In this document: positions 21,529-31,854 of the stretch, piece after piece
Position numbering within the stretch: the first letter of the stretch is position 1
Layout of the letters: each line of letters opens with the position of its first letter
Assembly: GCA_019925095.2 (NCBI GenBank)
Contig: CM034412.1
Span: 7,127,501 to 7,191,500 of the forward strand
Direction: 5' to 3'
From: Dendrolimus kikuchii
Taxonomy: Eukaryota; Arthropoda; Insecta; Lepidoptera; Lasiocampidae
Length of the DNA stretch: 64,000 nt
Notes under the pieces: model-generated
The model's input: only the letters and a program-made list of their open reading frames with translations
The model's database searches: none
Told to the model about the DNA's origin: nothing
Position numbers and translations under genes: made by a program

Positions 21529-21854
21529 CCATTTTAATATTATATAAAATTATTAGAGCTAGGCATGTTTGCTGAAGAGTTTCTTGCGCCGCTTCTTCTC
21601 TTCAAGCCATAATATGTTGCGAAGCGGTAGTAAATTAGATTAGGCTCCCATAGAGTAAATAATAACCATAAACAAAATTAAATAATTAAAATTAATAATT
21701 TGGCGGTAGGCTAAATAAAACTTTAACAATACTCGTTGACACTTGACATCTTTGTCTTCCGTGATCACGGCCACTGAAAAGTGGCCGAAACGTCGGAAAA
21801 ACCAAAATCAAATAAAATTACCGCGCTTAAAACCGTTAAAACGTAGTTTTATTA
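21524..21854 (+). repeat. Right inverted arm (pLTR-like) of the Penelope-like element
   Basis: The reverse complement of 20399-20735 with only a few differences, mostly a short indel in the AATTAAAATTAAT tract. The junction with the coding part falls inside the shared TCCACCCATTTTAATAT text, so it may have formed by template switching at microhomology. Confidence 0.85.
21756..21800 (+). ncRNA. Hammerhead-ribozyme-like motif, right arm
   Basis: The same motif as 20454-20498 on the opposite strand, base-identical across the core and stem II. Because the arms are inverted, one motif is sense and one antisense relative to the element's coding strand (minus). Confidence 0.5.
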
Positions 21855-21859
21855 CATGC

Positions 21860-22954
21860 ATATTCTCTATTTTATCAAAATATGCGAATTAGGTTAAAAA
21901 AACTGCTTAAACAGTGCACGAGTGCATACTCTATGGTCATTATTTAAATTCACATCATTGAAATGAGAAGCGGACGCGTTAGCCACTAACTTGGCAAGAA
22001 TTTTATATAATTACATAATAAGATATAATTTATCGATTGTCTCGATTCTATGTAACTGTTCTAGCACTCAAAAACGCTCCTCTCATTACTATATCTACGA
22101 CCAACACTTTACAATGCGGTCGACCAAAAAATAACGTGGAAATTAAATTAATTTTAAACTCTATTTCATTGAAATAAGGGATAAAAACTAAAGGGTTGTT
22201 AATATATATCGTATGTAAATATAAATTTTGAGTTTTCCGTCGAACTGGGTTATATTGAATTCATTTTAACATGCCCAAAATAAATTATTGAAAATTATTT
22301 AGGGAGAAATTAGAAATTGTTATTGTTGTTTTATTTTTTATGAATTTTTTGTTTTATAAGGAAATTTTAACAGTTTCTTTATTACTTTCAAGGTCTGTTT
22401 TTAACTAGATGTTTTAAAATATATAATTTTTTTTGTGACGTTTGGAAAAAATAACTTCCATGCATAACCGCACGTTATATAATTTTACAATTTTGTTTAT
22501 ATGATAATGTGTGTGTCTATAAACTTTTGCTACACCAGAGACGTTAGCACCATGCTATTAGTGTCGAAGAAAGTAAGTAACAATGACCATTTTTTTAATG
22601 AAATCACTATTGACTACTATGAATATGGATAACTCATTAACGTCATCACTGTTATTGCATATTGAAAATATCAGATATAATTATTTTGAGGAAGTCAGAT
22701 TAGATCAGAAATATTAGAAAAAATACAGAAGCGTGGTGAAACAAGCCATAATTTTACTTTGCGCATGTACTCCTAGCTGAGATTTTTCTCCACGGCACTT
22801 TGATTTGAGGTCTTGTATAGAGATGTAATAATTATCTTATGTTATAAATATTCATAGGCAACGCAATAGGCAACTTTCCATCAAATAAGTCGTTTGCCTA
22901 TTTTTTCTTTCAGGTGAAAAGAATATTGACTCTTCGGGAGATTAGAGGGCTAGT
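21860..22954. other. Spacer, nothing recognised
   Basis: AT-rich. 22850-22905 vaguely recalls family A text but is too decayed to call. Confidence 0.4.
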
Positions 22955-23275
22955 TCCGACAATGGATCAGTATTGCGATCCAGCGAGGAAACGTAGCCAG
23001 CCTTTTTTATTGCAGGAGTTCAGCAGACATGCAGACGGCCCACTTGATGGAAAGCGGTTACCATCGCCTATGGACATTTGTAACACCAAAGGTGCTACAA
23101 ATGCGCCGTTGCTCTCTTAAGGGAGTCTGGAACATGGTTGTTGTGGAGACATACTTTAGACCAGGGGTGGTAGCCATCCAGTCGGGCAAATGCCCTACTA
23201 TCTGGCAAAACCTTCTAGGAACCTTACCCATTGACTTCAATGACCTAGGCTCAGTATTCTACTTATAATCTGGAG
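22955..23275 (+). pseudogene. Retroelement 3' end split by a family A insertion
   Basis: The plus strand reads ISIAIQRGNVAS up to about 23003 and resumes at 23211 as LLGTLPIDFNDLGSVFYL and a stop. Joined, these correspond to the last residues of the 11643 ORF (ISVAIQRGNAAS then VLGTFP...LGPIYYL). The 200-bp interruption is the repeat at 23005-23210. This dates the family A insertion as younger than this copy. Confidence 0.75.
23005..23210 (-). repeat. Family A copy nested in a retroelement
   Basis: The plus strand runs from TTTTTTATTGCAGGAG to GCAAATGCCCTACTATCTGG. A deletion removes the GTCACTAATGCCGG..CTCAAG block present in other copies. Its A-tail is on the minus strand. Confidence 0.8.
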
Positions 23276-23279
23276 GGAT

Positions 23280-24386
23280 TACAAGTAGAATACAATATAA
23301 ATTAAGTTTCTTTTACTTTACTACTTTATAGCTATAATGTATTTATAATTAATAAAAAAATAAAGCTCGAGTTGAAAAAAAACCAATATTAAATTAATAA
23401 TATGGTCAGTTAAAAATTTCCAAATAACGCGGTACGACTGTACCTGTTTTTATTCATTTATGACTCCCCAGAGAAGCAGAAAGGTGGTCCTAATAGAGTA
23501 ACTGCTAAGCACCCAAAATCAAAGCGTTATAGACGGATTTGTACTAATTTTATTATGTTTAGTCTGTTTTTAAGTTTATTGCCATTATTAAAAACAGCGA
23601 TACTCAAACTTGTTTGGGGTATATTCAAAACGTACCCAATATATAAGCATTTTCCAGCATATAAGCATAGTAATTTATAATTAATTAACAGCGAGTTGTC
23701 TTTTTATTTCTCTTCTTTTCTTTATTTCTCCAAAATATGTACTGCAAGGTACACACCTCAAATTCATGCAGTTGTAGAGCTTACGCTATACAACTCAACT
23801 TTTTTGACAATTGTATAATTATAGTATGGATTACTAATTAAGATTAATTTTTAAATTATATTTTTCGTACATTATGTAAATTGAATGAAATGCTTTATGA
23901 TTGATATTTGGTCGTTTGTATAAAAACTCTATACCTATATCATTATATTATCATAATTATTTACTCACACAACAGTAGAGACTTGTTGCACATTTTTCAG
24001 CATGTAGTTAATTTTTATGTCGTTAAAGTATTTCTTTTATTTATATTATATATTCACACATATTTATTTTAAAAATATTTTTTTAATTTAATAGTATTTT
24101 AAGTTGAATTTGTTGCAAATATCATACAACCTCATATTTTTTATATTGCAATTCTCACAAAGTGTTGTCTTTAAAATAATTATGTCATTTGAGTTGTTAT
24201 TATAAATAATAATAACATCAAACTGCCTCTTTTCAGGCGATGGACAGTGTATTTGCTACTTTTGTACATAGAAGCCGATTTGGGAATTTATACTACCTTC
24301 TACCTCGATGTCAAACTATACTCAATATCTTTATATATTTTTAATAATATGCACATGAGCACTCTGCAAGTATTAAATCCAATATA
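23280..24386. other. AT-rich spacer, nothing recognised
   Basis: No supported feature. Confidence 0.4.
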
Positions 24387-24396
24387 ATATGAATAA

Positions 24397-24698
24397 ATCG
24401 TGGTAGCGTAATGGCTAGCGCACGCGTCCCAGACCCAAAGGGCGCGGGTTCGATCCTGGCCGGAACGCATGCACCGCTTAGGCAGTTTTCTGACCTAATG
24501 TGCATATTGTTACAATTACCACGTGCTAATAACGGTGAAGGGAAACATCGTGATGCAACCTGTACATCGAAATAACCGATGTGTCAAACCTGCCAAGCCG
24601 CCTTGGACAAGCGTGGCGGGTATACTGTCCGTTCCCCTATAGTGGGAGGCCCGAGCCCAGCAGTGAAATATTTATGGACTGCTATTATTATATATATT
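24397..24698 (+). repeat. tRNA-derived SINE1, full length, 10-bp TSD
   Basis: The head carries an internal RNA polymerase III promoter: A box TAGCGTAATGG (24404-24414) and B box GGTTCGATCC (24447-24456). The body includes GTGCATATTG, CCTGCCAAGCCGCC and CCCGAGCCCAGCAGTG. The end is an ATT-rich tail. The duplications ATATGAATAA lie at 24387-24396 and 24699-24708. The 55404-55698 copy is closely related. It is a retroelement, not a functional tRNA. Confidence 0.92.
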
Positions 24699-24708
24699 AT
24701 ATGAATAA

Positions 24709-25194
24709 TTATTATGTCATTATAGTTATAACATTTTCATTTTATTTTAACGAGTAAAGTGGACTCTCAGAAACTTTGAGAATCTCTTTTGAAATTATAT
24801 TTTGAATTCCAAACGGATGTGTTAAATGGTATATTAATTAAGTTTTAAAAAGGGTTTTATTATTTTGAATATTAATGAGATATAAATATAAATACATACA
24901 CTCAGGTAGCGATTTCAAAGTTTACACTATAAAAAATGGCGAGGTGATTTGGTTAAATATGTTGACGAAAAACAAAACCTCTATAAATTGTACTTATGTA
25001 TAAAGCAATAAAAATAAGATTAATTACTTTTTAAATTATTTTGTTTTATTGGTTGACCGTAATATCATAATTGGTTAATTAGTTTTATGGCTTGATCGTA
25101 AAAACTGAATGCAAAAATATAAACGTAAATCTCGATCCAGTTTAATTATGTTTCATTATTCCTATAGGTATTTATGATTTTATTTTTATGTTAT
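24709..25194. other. AT-rich spacer, nothing recognised
   Basis: No supported feature. Confidence 0.4.
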
Positions 25195-25400
25195 TTCTTA
25201 CTGCCAAACGCAGGCAGACAAGCAGGCGTTGTACTTGTGGCCGGTTCTTATTGCTATTCATTCACTTGCCCTACCATCGTTTGAATTCTGATATTACTTG
25301 CACGGAGCTTATGTCAAATTTTAACCGATTGCCATTGATGGAAAGCGGTTACCGTCGCCTATGGATAGTTGCAATACTACGGACGTTGTCATCTCCGTTT
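25195..25400 (-). repeat. Mosaic of family A with the 7190-type repeat
   Basis: CAGGCAGACAAGCAGGCG and ATGGAAAGCGGTTACCGTCGC belong to family A. They are split by GTGGCCGGTTCTTATTGC..ACCATCG..TACTTGCACGGAGC..TCAAATTTTAACCGA, which belongs to the hairpin repeat at 7190. This looks like one repeat inserted in the other, then decayed. Confidence 0.6.
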
Positions 25401-26727
25401 TTTTAAATATAATATGCCCTTTTTAATTGACCACCTTCTTAATGATCCCGTGTTAGAGGTAAAACCTTGACAAAAAGTTCCTTCAAGTCCTTAGTGTAAT
25501 CTAAATGGAATAACTATTTTACAGAACTGTTCCAGGGTTGAGTAGCTGAAGGGGATTAATATTCCGCCGAAGGTATGCAGTGCGGTATTGAAAACAGGGG
25601 ATTTTGCACCAAATAAGAATTGCTCCTCGAAACGCTCCCATTGTGTGTTTAGGGATGACCCGACTGGAGGAGCGAGATGGAATGCTACTTCGTCTCAAAG
25701 GAAGAACTTCCAGCGAGGCTGTTGTTATTTTGTTATACCCCGCAGATTTAGGTCTGGTCAGTAATTTGTATATATTCTTGGAGTTTTTGGCGGGAACTGA
25801 AAGGAGACGTTGTGCTTTGCAGTTTTATTTTCTAAAAATGTGTAAAATTACTCTAAAATGAACAATAGTTGTAGGATATTGATAATTTTTGAGTAGTAAT
25901 TATGACTGTGTTTTTGCGAGAAATGTGAACTATACAGTCAAATGTGGCCTTTCGAGTTTTCACAAGAACTCCGTCGAATGACGTCGGTTGTAGCCTACAA
26001 TACAGCGGCGCCTGGCTTAGAGGCCTAGTTTCCAAGCCTTAAACATAAAAAAAACAATGGGTGTATATATTCTTTATACGTGTCGGGAATCATTTGCGAC
26101 CTCAATTATTCCACAGCGCCATCTATCGGCTTGTAGGTGTTCAACAACATATGTGTATACGGTAGAATACGTAAATTCCCTCCGAAGGTTAAACAATTCT
26201 TAAACATGTATTAACATTATATGGGATCGTCGACTATACGAATGAAATCACATCGAGTGTAATCGATGGGGAGGTCTTATATAGTTCTCGGCGCGCAAGA
26301 TCCATGCCAGGAGTTGGAGCGAGCGGCAATAATAATGATCGCTTGCGTATTGAGTGTGGCCGATATGATGCGATTTCTCGATATCGTATGTTTTTGTCCC
26401 TTTACTTGATAACAACAACACCACTTGGAAATAGAACCGAACATTCTCTGTGCGTAAAGCAAGGTGGTCTGCGTGTGGCTTCAGAAAATACACAAAACAC
26501 TCACACAAACTCAAAAACTTTCAACAAAATTTTTATTTGAAAAGATTATTTATGGTTAAAGACATTTTAGGACTCGATAGCAAAAGGAAAAAAAAAACAG
26601 TGTAAGCTCGTCGCTAATGCCACTGTGACACCCTGTGCTTATGTAGACCGATTCGCATTTAATCGCTTTTTTTTGCAAATTGTTTATTACAAAATACTCG
26701 ACTGGAAATATAATTTTATACAAAACG
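25401..26727. other. Unassigned stretch upstream of the LINE
   Basis: Mixed composition. The ORFs (25604-25861, 26248-26514 and others) resemble no family. No splice-linked gene model could be supported. Confidence 0.4.
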
Positions 26728-26734
26728 GTCTTAT

Positions 26735-27076
26735 TCAAATTGCGTTAGAGTAAGTTTGAAGGCTTCGTTATGGTTCTTAAAGAAGCCTTCAATCTAGAGT
26801 AAGTTTGAAGAACTCAATATGAAGAAGACCGTTCAAGTTTAAGAGACCATTATTTCACTCTGAGTACGACGGTTAGAGTAACAGTTTCTACGTTCCCATA
26901 GAATAAAGATACTTCGTCGCGCGCGCACGTCTCCCGTTCCGCCTCGGCAGTCCGTTATTCGTGTTCGTTGTGTTCGTTCGTTCACCCGGTCGATCTGTGT
27001 TTTTTCTGTGACAGTGCAGTGAAAAGTGCATCATCAGGTGGTTTTTCCACCAAATCGTTCGTCCCCCTCAGGGACA
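26735..27076 (+). promoter_or_regulatory. Probable LINE 5' UTR with internal promoter
   Basis: Jockey-type LINEs transcribe from an internal TATA-less promoter in the first tens of bases of the element. The GC-rich 26915-27076 segment with CGGCAGTCC and repeated GTTCGTT motifs precedes ORF1. The exact initiation site cannot be fixed by reading. Confidence 0.4.
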
Positions 27077-28900
27077 ATGGACGGCGTGGAGGCCTCTCCG
27101 TCGCTGTTAGAGGGTTTGCTGTCGTTTTTACGACAGCAATTCCCTCAAGCACTCGACCAATTTTTGAGGACTCCGGAGTCCCAATCAATGGCGTCCGTTG
27201 TTATCTCGGAACTTAATTCCGAGAAACCTGTGTCCCGCGAGTCACACGTGCAAAGGGCCCCCGCGCAGGCCCCCCTCCCCGCGCCCGCATCTGCCGCGAC
27301 CATCGCACCCCCCGCGACCCCCGCAGCCGCACATGCCGCAGACCACCTGCGCTCTACCGCAGCGCCCGCGCCCCCCGCGTCCGTACCCGCCGTGTTACCG
27401 GTGCGCCCGCCGCCCGCACCCCCGCTCAACGACGCCCACCGTGTGGCACCAAAGTCGCGCGCCTCGTTTTCTCGCGGTCCCACACCGGGAAAACCGCGTT
27501 CGAGCTCCGCGAGTTCGACGACATCGCGTTCGCGTTCGCCCATCCATCGCGTAATCGATTCTCGTCGAGAAATCGACTTAACCACTGAAGGTTCGCAATA
27601 CCTCAGGGTTGCCCCTCTTACACCAGCCGATGAAATTACCCCCATGGATGTCGCGCCTCCCGCGAATATCCCCTTAGACCGCGAAGACGATGACGGTTTC
27701 ATAACCGTCAATCGTAGTAAAAAACGTAAGACCCAGAGGGAGGTCCCCCCCAACCCCGCCCCCACTGCGGGCACAAAACCGACAATGGCACCTTCCAGCC
27801 GCCCTGGGCCACCTTCACAGCGCCCGCCGCCACCCCTGATCATCCGCGAGAAAGCTCATTGGCTTCAACTCGCTAAGGAACTGCCAGGTAAGGCAATCTC
27901 CATAAAAGAGGCCCGTGATACCCAACACGGCATCAAAGTTATGGTCACATCTTCAAGTGACCACCGCGCCCTAACTACTCTATTATGTGACCGTAAAATC
28001 GGTTACTACACTTACGCCCTGCCAGAAGAAAAACGCCTTCGGGCTGTAATTCGCGGACTTCCTCAGGAAATTGAAAGTTCCTACATTCTAGAGGACCTTA
28101 AGTCCCAAGCCCTACCAGTGCACGAAGTGCACCGTATGCACAGAGGCGACGCCACAAAGTCGCCTCTAAACCTAGTATTGGTTGTCCTCGACCTCTCCCC
28201 AGAGGGGAAAAAGATCTTCGAACTTGAGAAGGTCTGTGGCCTCTCTGGCCTTCGTGTGGAACGTCCACACGAAAAACATACACTACGGCAGTGTCATCGC
28301 TGCCAACTTTATGGGCACTCTGCCCTTCATTGTCAATCCCGTCCCAGGTGCGTCAAGTGCCTGGGCGACCACGGGACCTCGGAGTGCACTCGCACCCGGG
28401 ACTCCCCGGAGCCACCCAGCTGCATCCTCTGCGGCCAAGCGGGTCACCCTGCTAACTACAGAGGCTGCCCTGCCGCCCCCCGACCCAAACGTAAGGTCGG
28501 AAAGGGCAATGCCCAAAAAGGCACTAGAAAAGTGCCGAACAAACCCGCATTCGTGGCGGCCCCCCCTCCAGTGGTAAACCACTGGACGGGTCTTCCCACG
28601 ACGGAAGCGTTTCCTCCGCTGAGGACGCGTGCCCCAGTTATGGCCGGCCTACCCTCGGCCACCCTCTCCCCCGCCCCCATTTCTAAGGCACCTTCTGGGC
28701 CATCGGCCCACCACTCTATAGCGGAGGACTTAGCTTTGGCGACTAAATTCGCCAAGAACTTGCCCTTCGACCTGGAAGAGGTCCAACTCTTGGCTCGGAA
28801 ACTGAGACAAGTTTCAGAGTCAACTCAACCCTCCCTCCGGGATCAACTCGTGATCGAAATGGATCACGCGTACCTCCTCCAAATACTTAGATCGTTGTAA
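27077..28900 (+). CDS. LINE ORF1, gag-like nucleic-acid-binding protein
   Basis: It encodes about 607 residues. ATG 27077 (MDGVEASPSLLEGLL) is preferred over the in-frame ATG at 27026, because the extra 17 residues look like UTR and 27077 has a GACAATGG context. The N-terminal third is Ala/Pro-rich and then Ser/Arg-rich (low complexity). A PRE_C2HC-type region follows (VIRGLPQEIESSYILEDLK to RVERPHEKHT). Three zinc knuckles then lie at about 405-455: CHRCQLYGHSALHC, CVKCLGDHGTSEC and CILCGQAGHPANYRGC. This is the ORF1 layout of Jockey-clade and related arthropod LINEs, where the protein binds element RNA. ORF2 starts 38 nt after its stop. Minus-strand ORFs across it are shadows of the GC-rich sequence. 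Confidence 0.9.
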   Translation: MDGVEASPSLLEGLLSFLRQQFPQALDQFLRTPESQSMASVVISELNSEKPVSRESHVQRAPAQAPLPAPASAATIAPPATPAAAHAADHLRSTAAPAPPASVPAVLPVRPPPAPPLNDAHRVAPKSRASFSRGPTPGKPRSSSASSTTSRSRSPIHRVIDSRREIDLTTEGSQYLRVAPLTPADEITPMDVAPPANIPLDREDDDGFITVNRSKKRKTQREVPPNPAPTAGTKPTMAPSSRPGPPSQRPPPPLIIREKAHWLQLAKELPGKAISIKEARDTQHGIKVMVTSSSDHRALTTLLCDRKIGYYTYALPEEKRLRAVIRGLPQEIESSYILEDLKSQALPVHEVHRMHRGDATKSPLNLVLVVLDLSPEGKKIFELEKVCGLSGLRVERPHEKHTLRQCHRCQLYGHSALHCQSRPRCVKCLGDHGTSECTRTRDSPEPPSCILCGQAGHPANYRGCPAAPRPKRKVGKGNAQKGTRKVPNKPAFVAAPPPVVNHWTGLPTTEAFPPLRTRAPVMAGLPSATLSPAPISKAPSGPSAHHSIAEDLALATKFAKNLPFDLEEVQLLARKLRQVSESTQPSLRDQLVIEMDHAYLLQILRSL

Positions 28901-28938
28901 CTAAACAACCTAGTACAAATTCTTGTTACCGGTAACAA

Positions 28939-31854
28939 ATGGCGCATGTAGGTAGAAATAAACCACGCTCATTGACTCTGGCGACTTATAACGCCAACGG
29001 CCTTCGAAACCAGCGCGACTTGGTCCATGACTTCCTGGTTACCAATCAAGTAGATATACTACTAGTACAGGAGACCTTCCTGAAACCGAGTAATAGAGAT
29101 CCAAAGATCTCTAACTATCGGGTCACTAGACATGACAGGGTAGGCCGTGGTGGCGGCACCCTGATCTATTTCAGGAGATCCCTACACTGCATGCCTGTAG
29201 TCACCCCTCCACTAGAAGGTATGGAGGTATCCGCCTGCAGACTAGCAATGACTGGCCACCAACCTCTAGTCATAGTCTCAGCATACCTCGCATGCCAAAA
29301 AACCCTTATTAAAAAAGACCTAGAAGCCCTATTCAACCTAGGCCCGGCTGTTATAATAGCCGGAGATCTGAATTGCAAACACGAGCAGTGGAATTGCAAT
29401 ACCACTAACACCAATGGCAGAGCCCTAATAAATATATCAGACAATCTTTTGTTTGATATACTAACGCCCATGACCCCCACAAGATATCCCCCCAACCGCG
29501 ACTGGGGGACCCCAAACACTCTCGACCTAGCATTACTGAGGGGCGTAACTCTTCAGTTCCATTCGATCGAAACGATGGACGATATAGACTCGGACCATCG
29601 TCCGGTTATCCTTAGATTAGGACCACAGACAGACCAGACATCTGAAACTAGGACCTCTGTGGACTGGTTGAGACTTGGGGACCTCCTCAAGGCAACCAGC
29701 TCACAAGACCTGGACCGCATCCCAGATCACATCGGGTCCCGCCAAGACACGGAGAGGGCGATCGAAGCCCTCACCAGCCACCTTCAATCCGCAGTGCGGA
29801 ACTCGTCCAGGCAGGTGCCAGTGGAGGATGACCGCCACTTATGCCTGCCGGACGAGGTGAGGGTACTGCTGAGGGAAAAGAGAGCCGCCTCCAGAGCTCA
29901 TGACAGATATCCCACCGAGGATAACAGAATCCGACTCCGCGAACTAGAGCGCGAGGTCAAACTACGTATCCGGGAAGTCAGGGAACAACGTTGGGACAGA
30001 ACGCTGAGGGATATCGAACCAACTCACCAGGCGTACTGGAAGCTGGCTAGAGCTCTCAAATCAGACACCCTTACTGTCATACCCGCGCTAGAAAGAGCCG
30101 ACAACACCGAGGCGTTCGATGACGAGGAGAAAGCCGAGTGCCTTGCTCAGAGTCTAGAGCTTCAATGCTCCCCCACTACGCAAAACGTCGACCAGTCACA
30201 CCTGACGGAGGTGGACTCCGAGGTCGAACGTAGATCCTCCTTACCAGCGGAAACCACACTCGACCCGGTCACAGTCGAAGAAGTGCAAGATCTGATCAAG
30301 TCTCTCAAACCGCGAAAGGCCCCAGGGACCGATGGCATCAACAATCGCGTTTTAAAACTCCTACCCGCCCATCTAATTATAATTCTAGTGAGCATCTTCA
30401 ATGCCGCCATAACAAACTGCTCCTTTCCCGCGATCTGGAAGGAAGCAGATGTCATCGGTATTCACAAGCCGGGAAAACCGGCTAATAAACCGTCCAGCTA
30501 CCGTCCAATCAGCCTACTGAGCGCACTCAGCAAGCTTTACGAGAGGGTCATCCTCTCTCGACTTAGAGATTTTGCCTTCAGCAAACATCTAATACCCGAT
30601 GAGCAATTTGGCTTCCGTGCCCGACACTCATGCGTCCAACAGGTGCACCGCATCACGGAGCACATATTATCTCACTTTGCCCATCGCCCCCGCCCTATAG
30701 GAACAGCCGCACTGTTTCTAGACGTAGCAAAAGCCTTCGACAAGGTCTGGCACAACGGCTTGATTTACAAGCTGTACCAGTTCGGTATGCCAGACAGACT
30801 CGTGCTCATCTTGCGAGACTTCCTCCTAGGTCGTAGCTTCCGTTTTCGAGTGGAGGGAACGCGCTCGTCCCCTCACCCACTCACAGCCGGTGTACCACAG
30901 GGCTCGGCCCTGTCGCCACTACTCTTCACGCTGTACACCAGCGACATCCCAAAAACTCCAGATGTGGAGTTGGCCCTCTTTGCGGATGACACCGCACTCT
31001 ATACATCAGATCAAAACCGACAAATGGCTTGCGTCCGGCTGCAGGCAGCTGTCACAGAACTAGGCGAATGGTTTCGCAAATGGAGGATAGAGGTAAACCC
31101 GGAGAAAAGCGCAGCAATGTTCTTTTCCCCGGGCACGCTTCGCTCCCCCAAACGCGCTTGCCTTCGCCTAAAAACCATTTCGCTCTACGAACAACAAATT
31201 CCCTGGGAAAAGTACACCAAATACCTGGGTGTCACCCTAGATCGGAACTTGCGCTTCAACGAGCATATCACTATAATCCGAAATAGAGCGCGATTTGTGA
31301 TGGGTCGTTTAGCACCCATGATAGACAAACGAAGCAAAATGTCCCTCAGACACAAGCTTACTTTGTATAAAACATGCATCCGCCCGATCATGACATACGC
31401 GAGTGTGGTATTCGGCCATGCCAAGCCTGCCCTTTTAGATAAATTGCAAATCGTGCAAAACAAATTCATGCGCAGAGCCGTCGGTGCTCCCCTCTATATG
31501 CGTAACGTCGACCTCCACCGCGATCTGGAGCTTCCCTCCATCAAAAACTACATTACGTCGCTCTCGCGTAAGTATTTCGATCTCGCGCCGCACCATCGAA
31601 ATCCACTCGTCGTGTCCGCGTCCGATTATAAGCCTCGGCGAAAGGCTCTCGTGCGACGACCGCGTAACGTCCTCACGGACAGGGTCGACGTTATCACAAA
31701 ACGGCTGGCCCGGATCAGCCCGCCCGCGGTTAGGACGGCAGGCTGGCAGGCACGGACAGACAGACACAGACGGCGGCGTCTCAGGCGCCGCCAATCAAGA
31801 TCTCTCCACGTCCCTGCGAGGGACGCTAGGAGACATAGCCCCCCCACAGGATAG
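28939..31854 (+). CDS. LINE ORF2, AP-like endonuclease plus reverse transcriptase
   Basis: The 971-residue protein makes the nick and copies element RNA at the target. The endonuclease domain occupies residues ~10-225: ATYNANGL, QETF with E45, GDLNCKHEQWN, and SDHRP with S217-D218-H219. The reverse transcriptase lies at ~460-740: GTDGINNRVLK, YRPISLLSALSKLYE, FGFRARHSC, FLDVAKAFDKVW with D595, GVPQGSALSPLLF, then LALFADDTALY with the catalytic D-D at ~682-683, and KYLGVTLD. All catalytic motifs are present and the frame is open, so the enzyme could be active. The C-terminus is Arg-rich and contains no RNase H or zinc finger. The start ATG follows a 12-bp palindrome (GTTACCGGTAAC, 28925-28936). 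Confidence 0.95.
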   Translation: MAHVGRNKPRSLTLATYNANGLRNQRDLVHDFLVTNQVDILLVQETFLKPSNRDPKISNYRVTRHDRVGRGGGTLIYFRRSLHCMPVVTPPLEGMEVSACRLAMTGHQPLVIVSAYLACQKTLIKKDLEALFNLGPAVIIAGDLNCKHEQWNCNTTNTNGRALINISDNLLFDILTPMTPTRYPPNRDWGTPNTLDLALLRGVTLQFHSIETMDDIDSDHRPVILRLGPQTDQTSETRTSVDWLRLGDLLKATSSQDLDRIPDHIGSRQDTERAIEALTSHLQSAVRNSSRQVPVEDDRHLCLPDEVRVLLREKRAASRAHDRYPTEDNRIRLRELEREVKLRIREVREQRWDRTLRDIEPTHQAYWKLARALKSDTLTVIPALERADNTEAFDDEEKAECLAQSLELQCSPTTQNVDQSHLTEVDSEVERRSSLPAETTLDPVTVEEVQDLIKSLKPRKAPGTDGINNRVLKLLPAHLIIILVSIFNAAITNCSFPAIWKEADVIGIHKPGKPANKPSSYRPISLLSALSKLYERVILSRLRDFAFSKHLIPDEQFGFRARHSCVQQVHRITEHILSHFAHRPRPIGTAALFLDVAKAFDKVWHNGLIYKLYQFGMPDRLVLILRDFLLGRSFRFRVEGTRSSPHPLTAGVPQGSALSPLLFTLYTSDIPKTPDVELALFADDTALYTSDQNRQMACVRLQAAVTELGEWFRKWRIEVNPEKSAAMFFSPGTLRSPKRACLRLKTISLYEQQIPWEKYTKYLGVTLDRNLRFNEHITIIRNRARFVMGRLAPMIDKRSKMSLRHKLTLYKTCIRPIMTYASVVFGHAKPALLDKLQIVQNKFMRRAVGAPLYMRNVDLHRDLELPSIKNYITSLSRKYFDLAPHHRNPLVVSASDYKPRRKALVRRPRNVLTDRVDVITKRLARISPPAVRTAGWQARTDRHRRRRLRRRQSRSLHVPARDARRHSPPTG

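Noticed and set aside
24404..24470. Functional tRNA gene
   Set aside because: A and B boxes are present but no cloverleaf acceptor or anticodon stem could be formed, and the unit continues into a SINE body with TSDs.
27145..27843. Long minus-strand ORF (232 aa) opposite LINE ORF1
   Set aside because: GC-rich shadow of the Ala/Pro-rich coding region; ORF1 carries the recognisable zinc knuckles.
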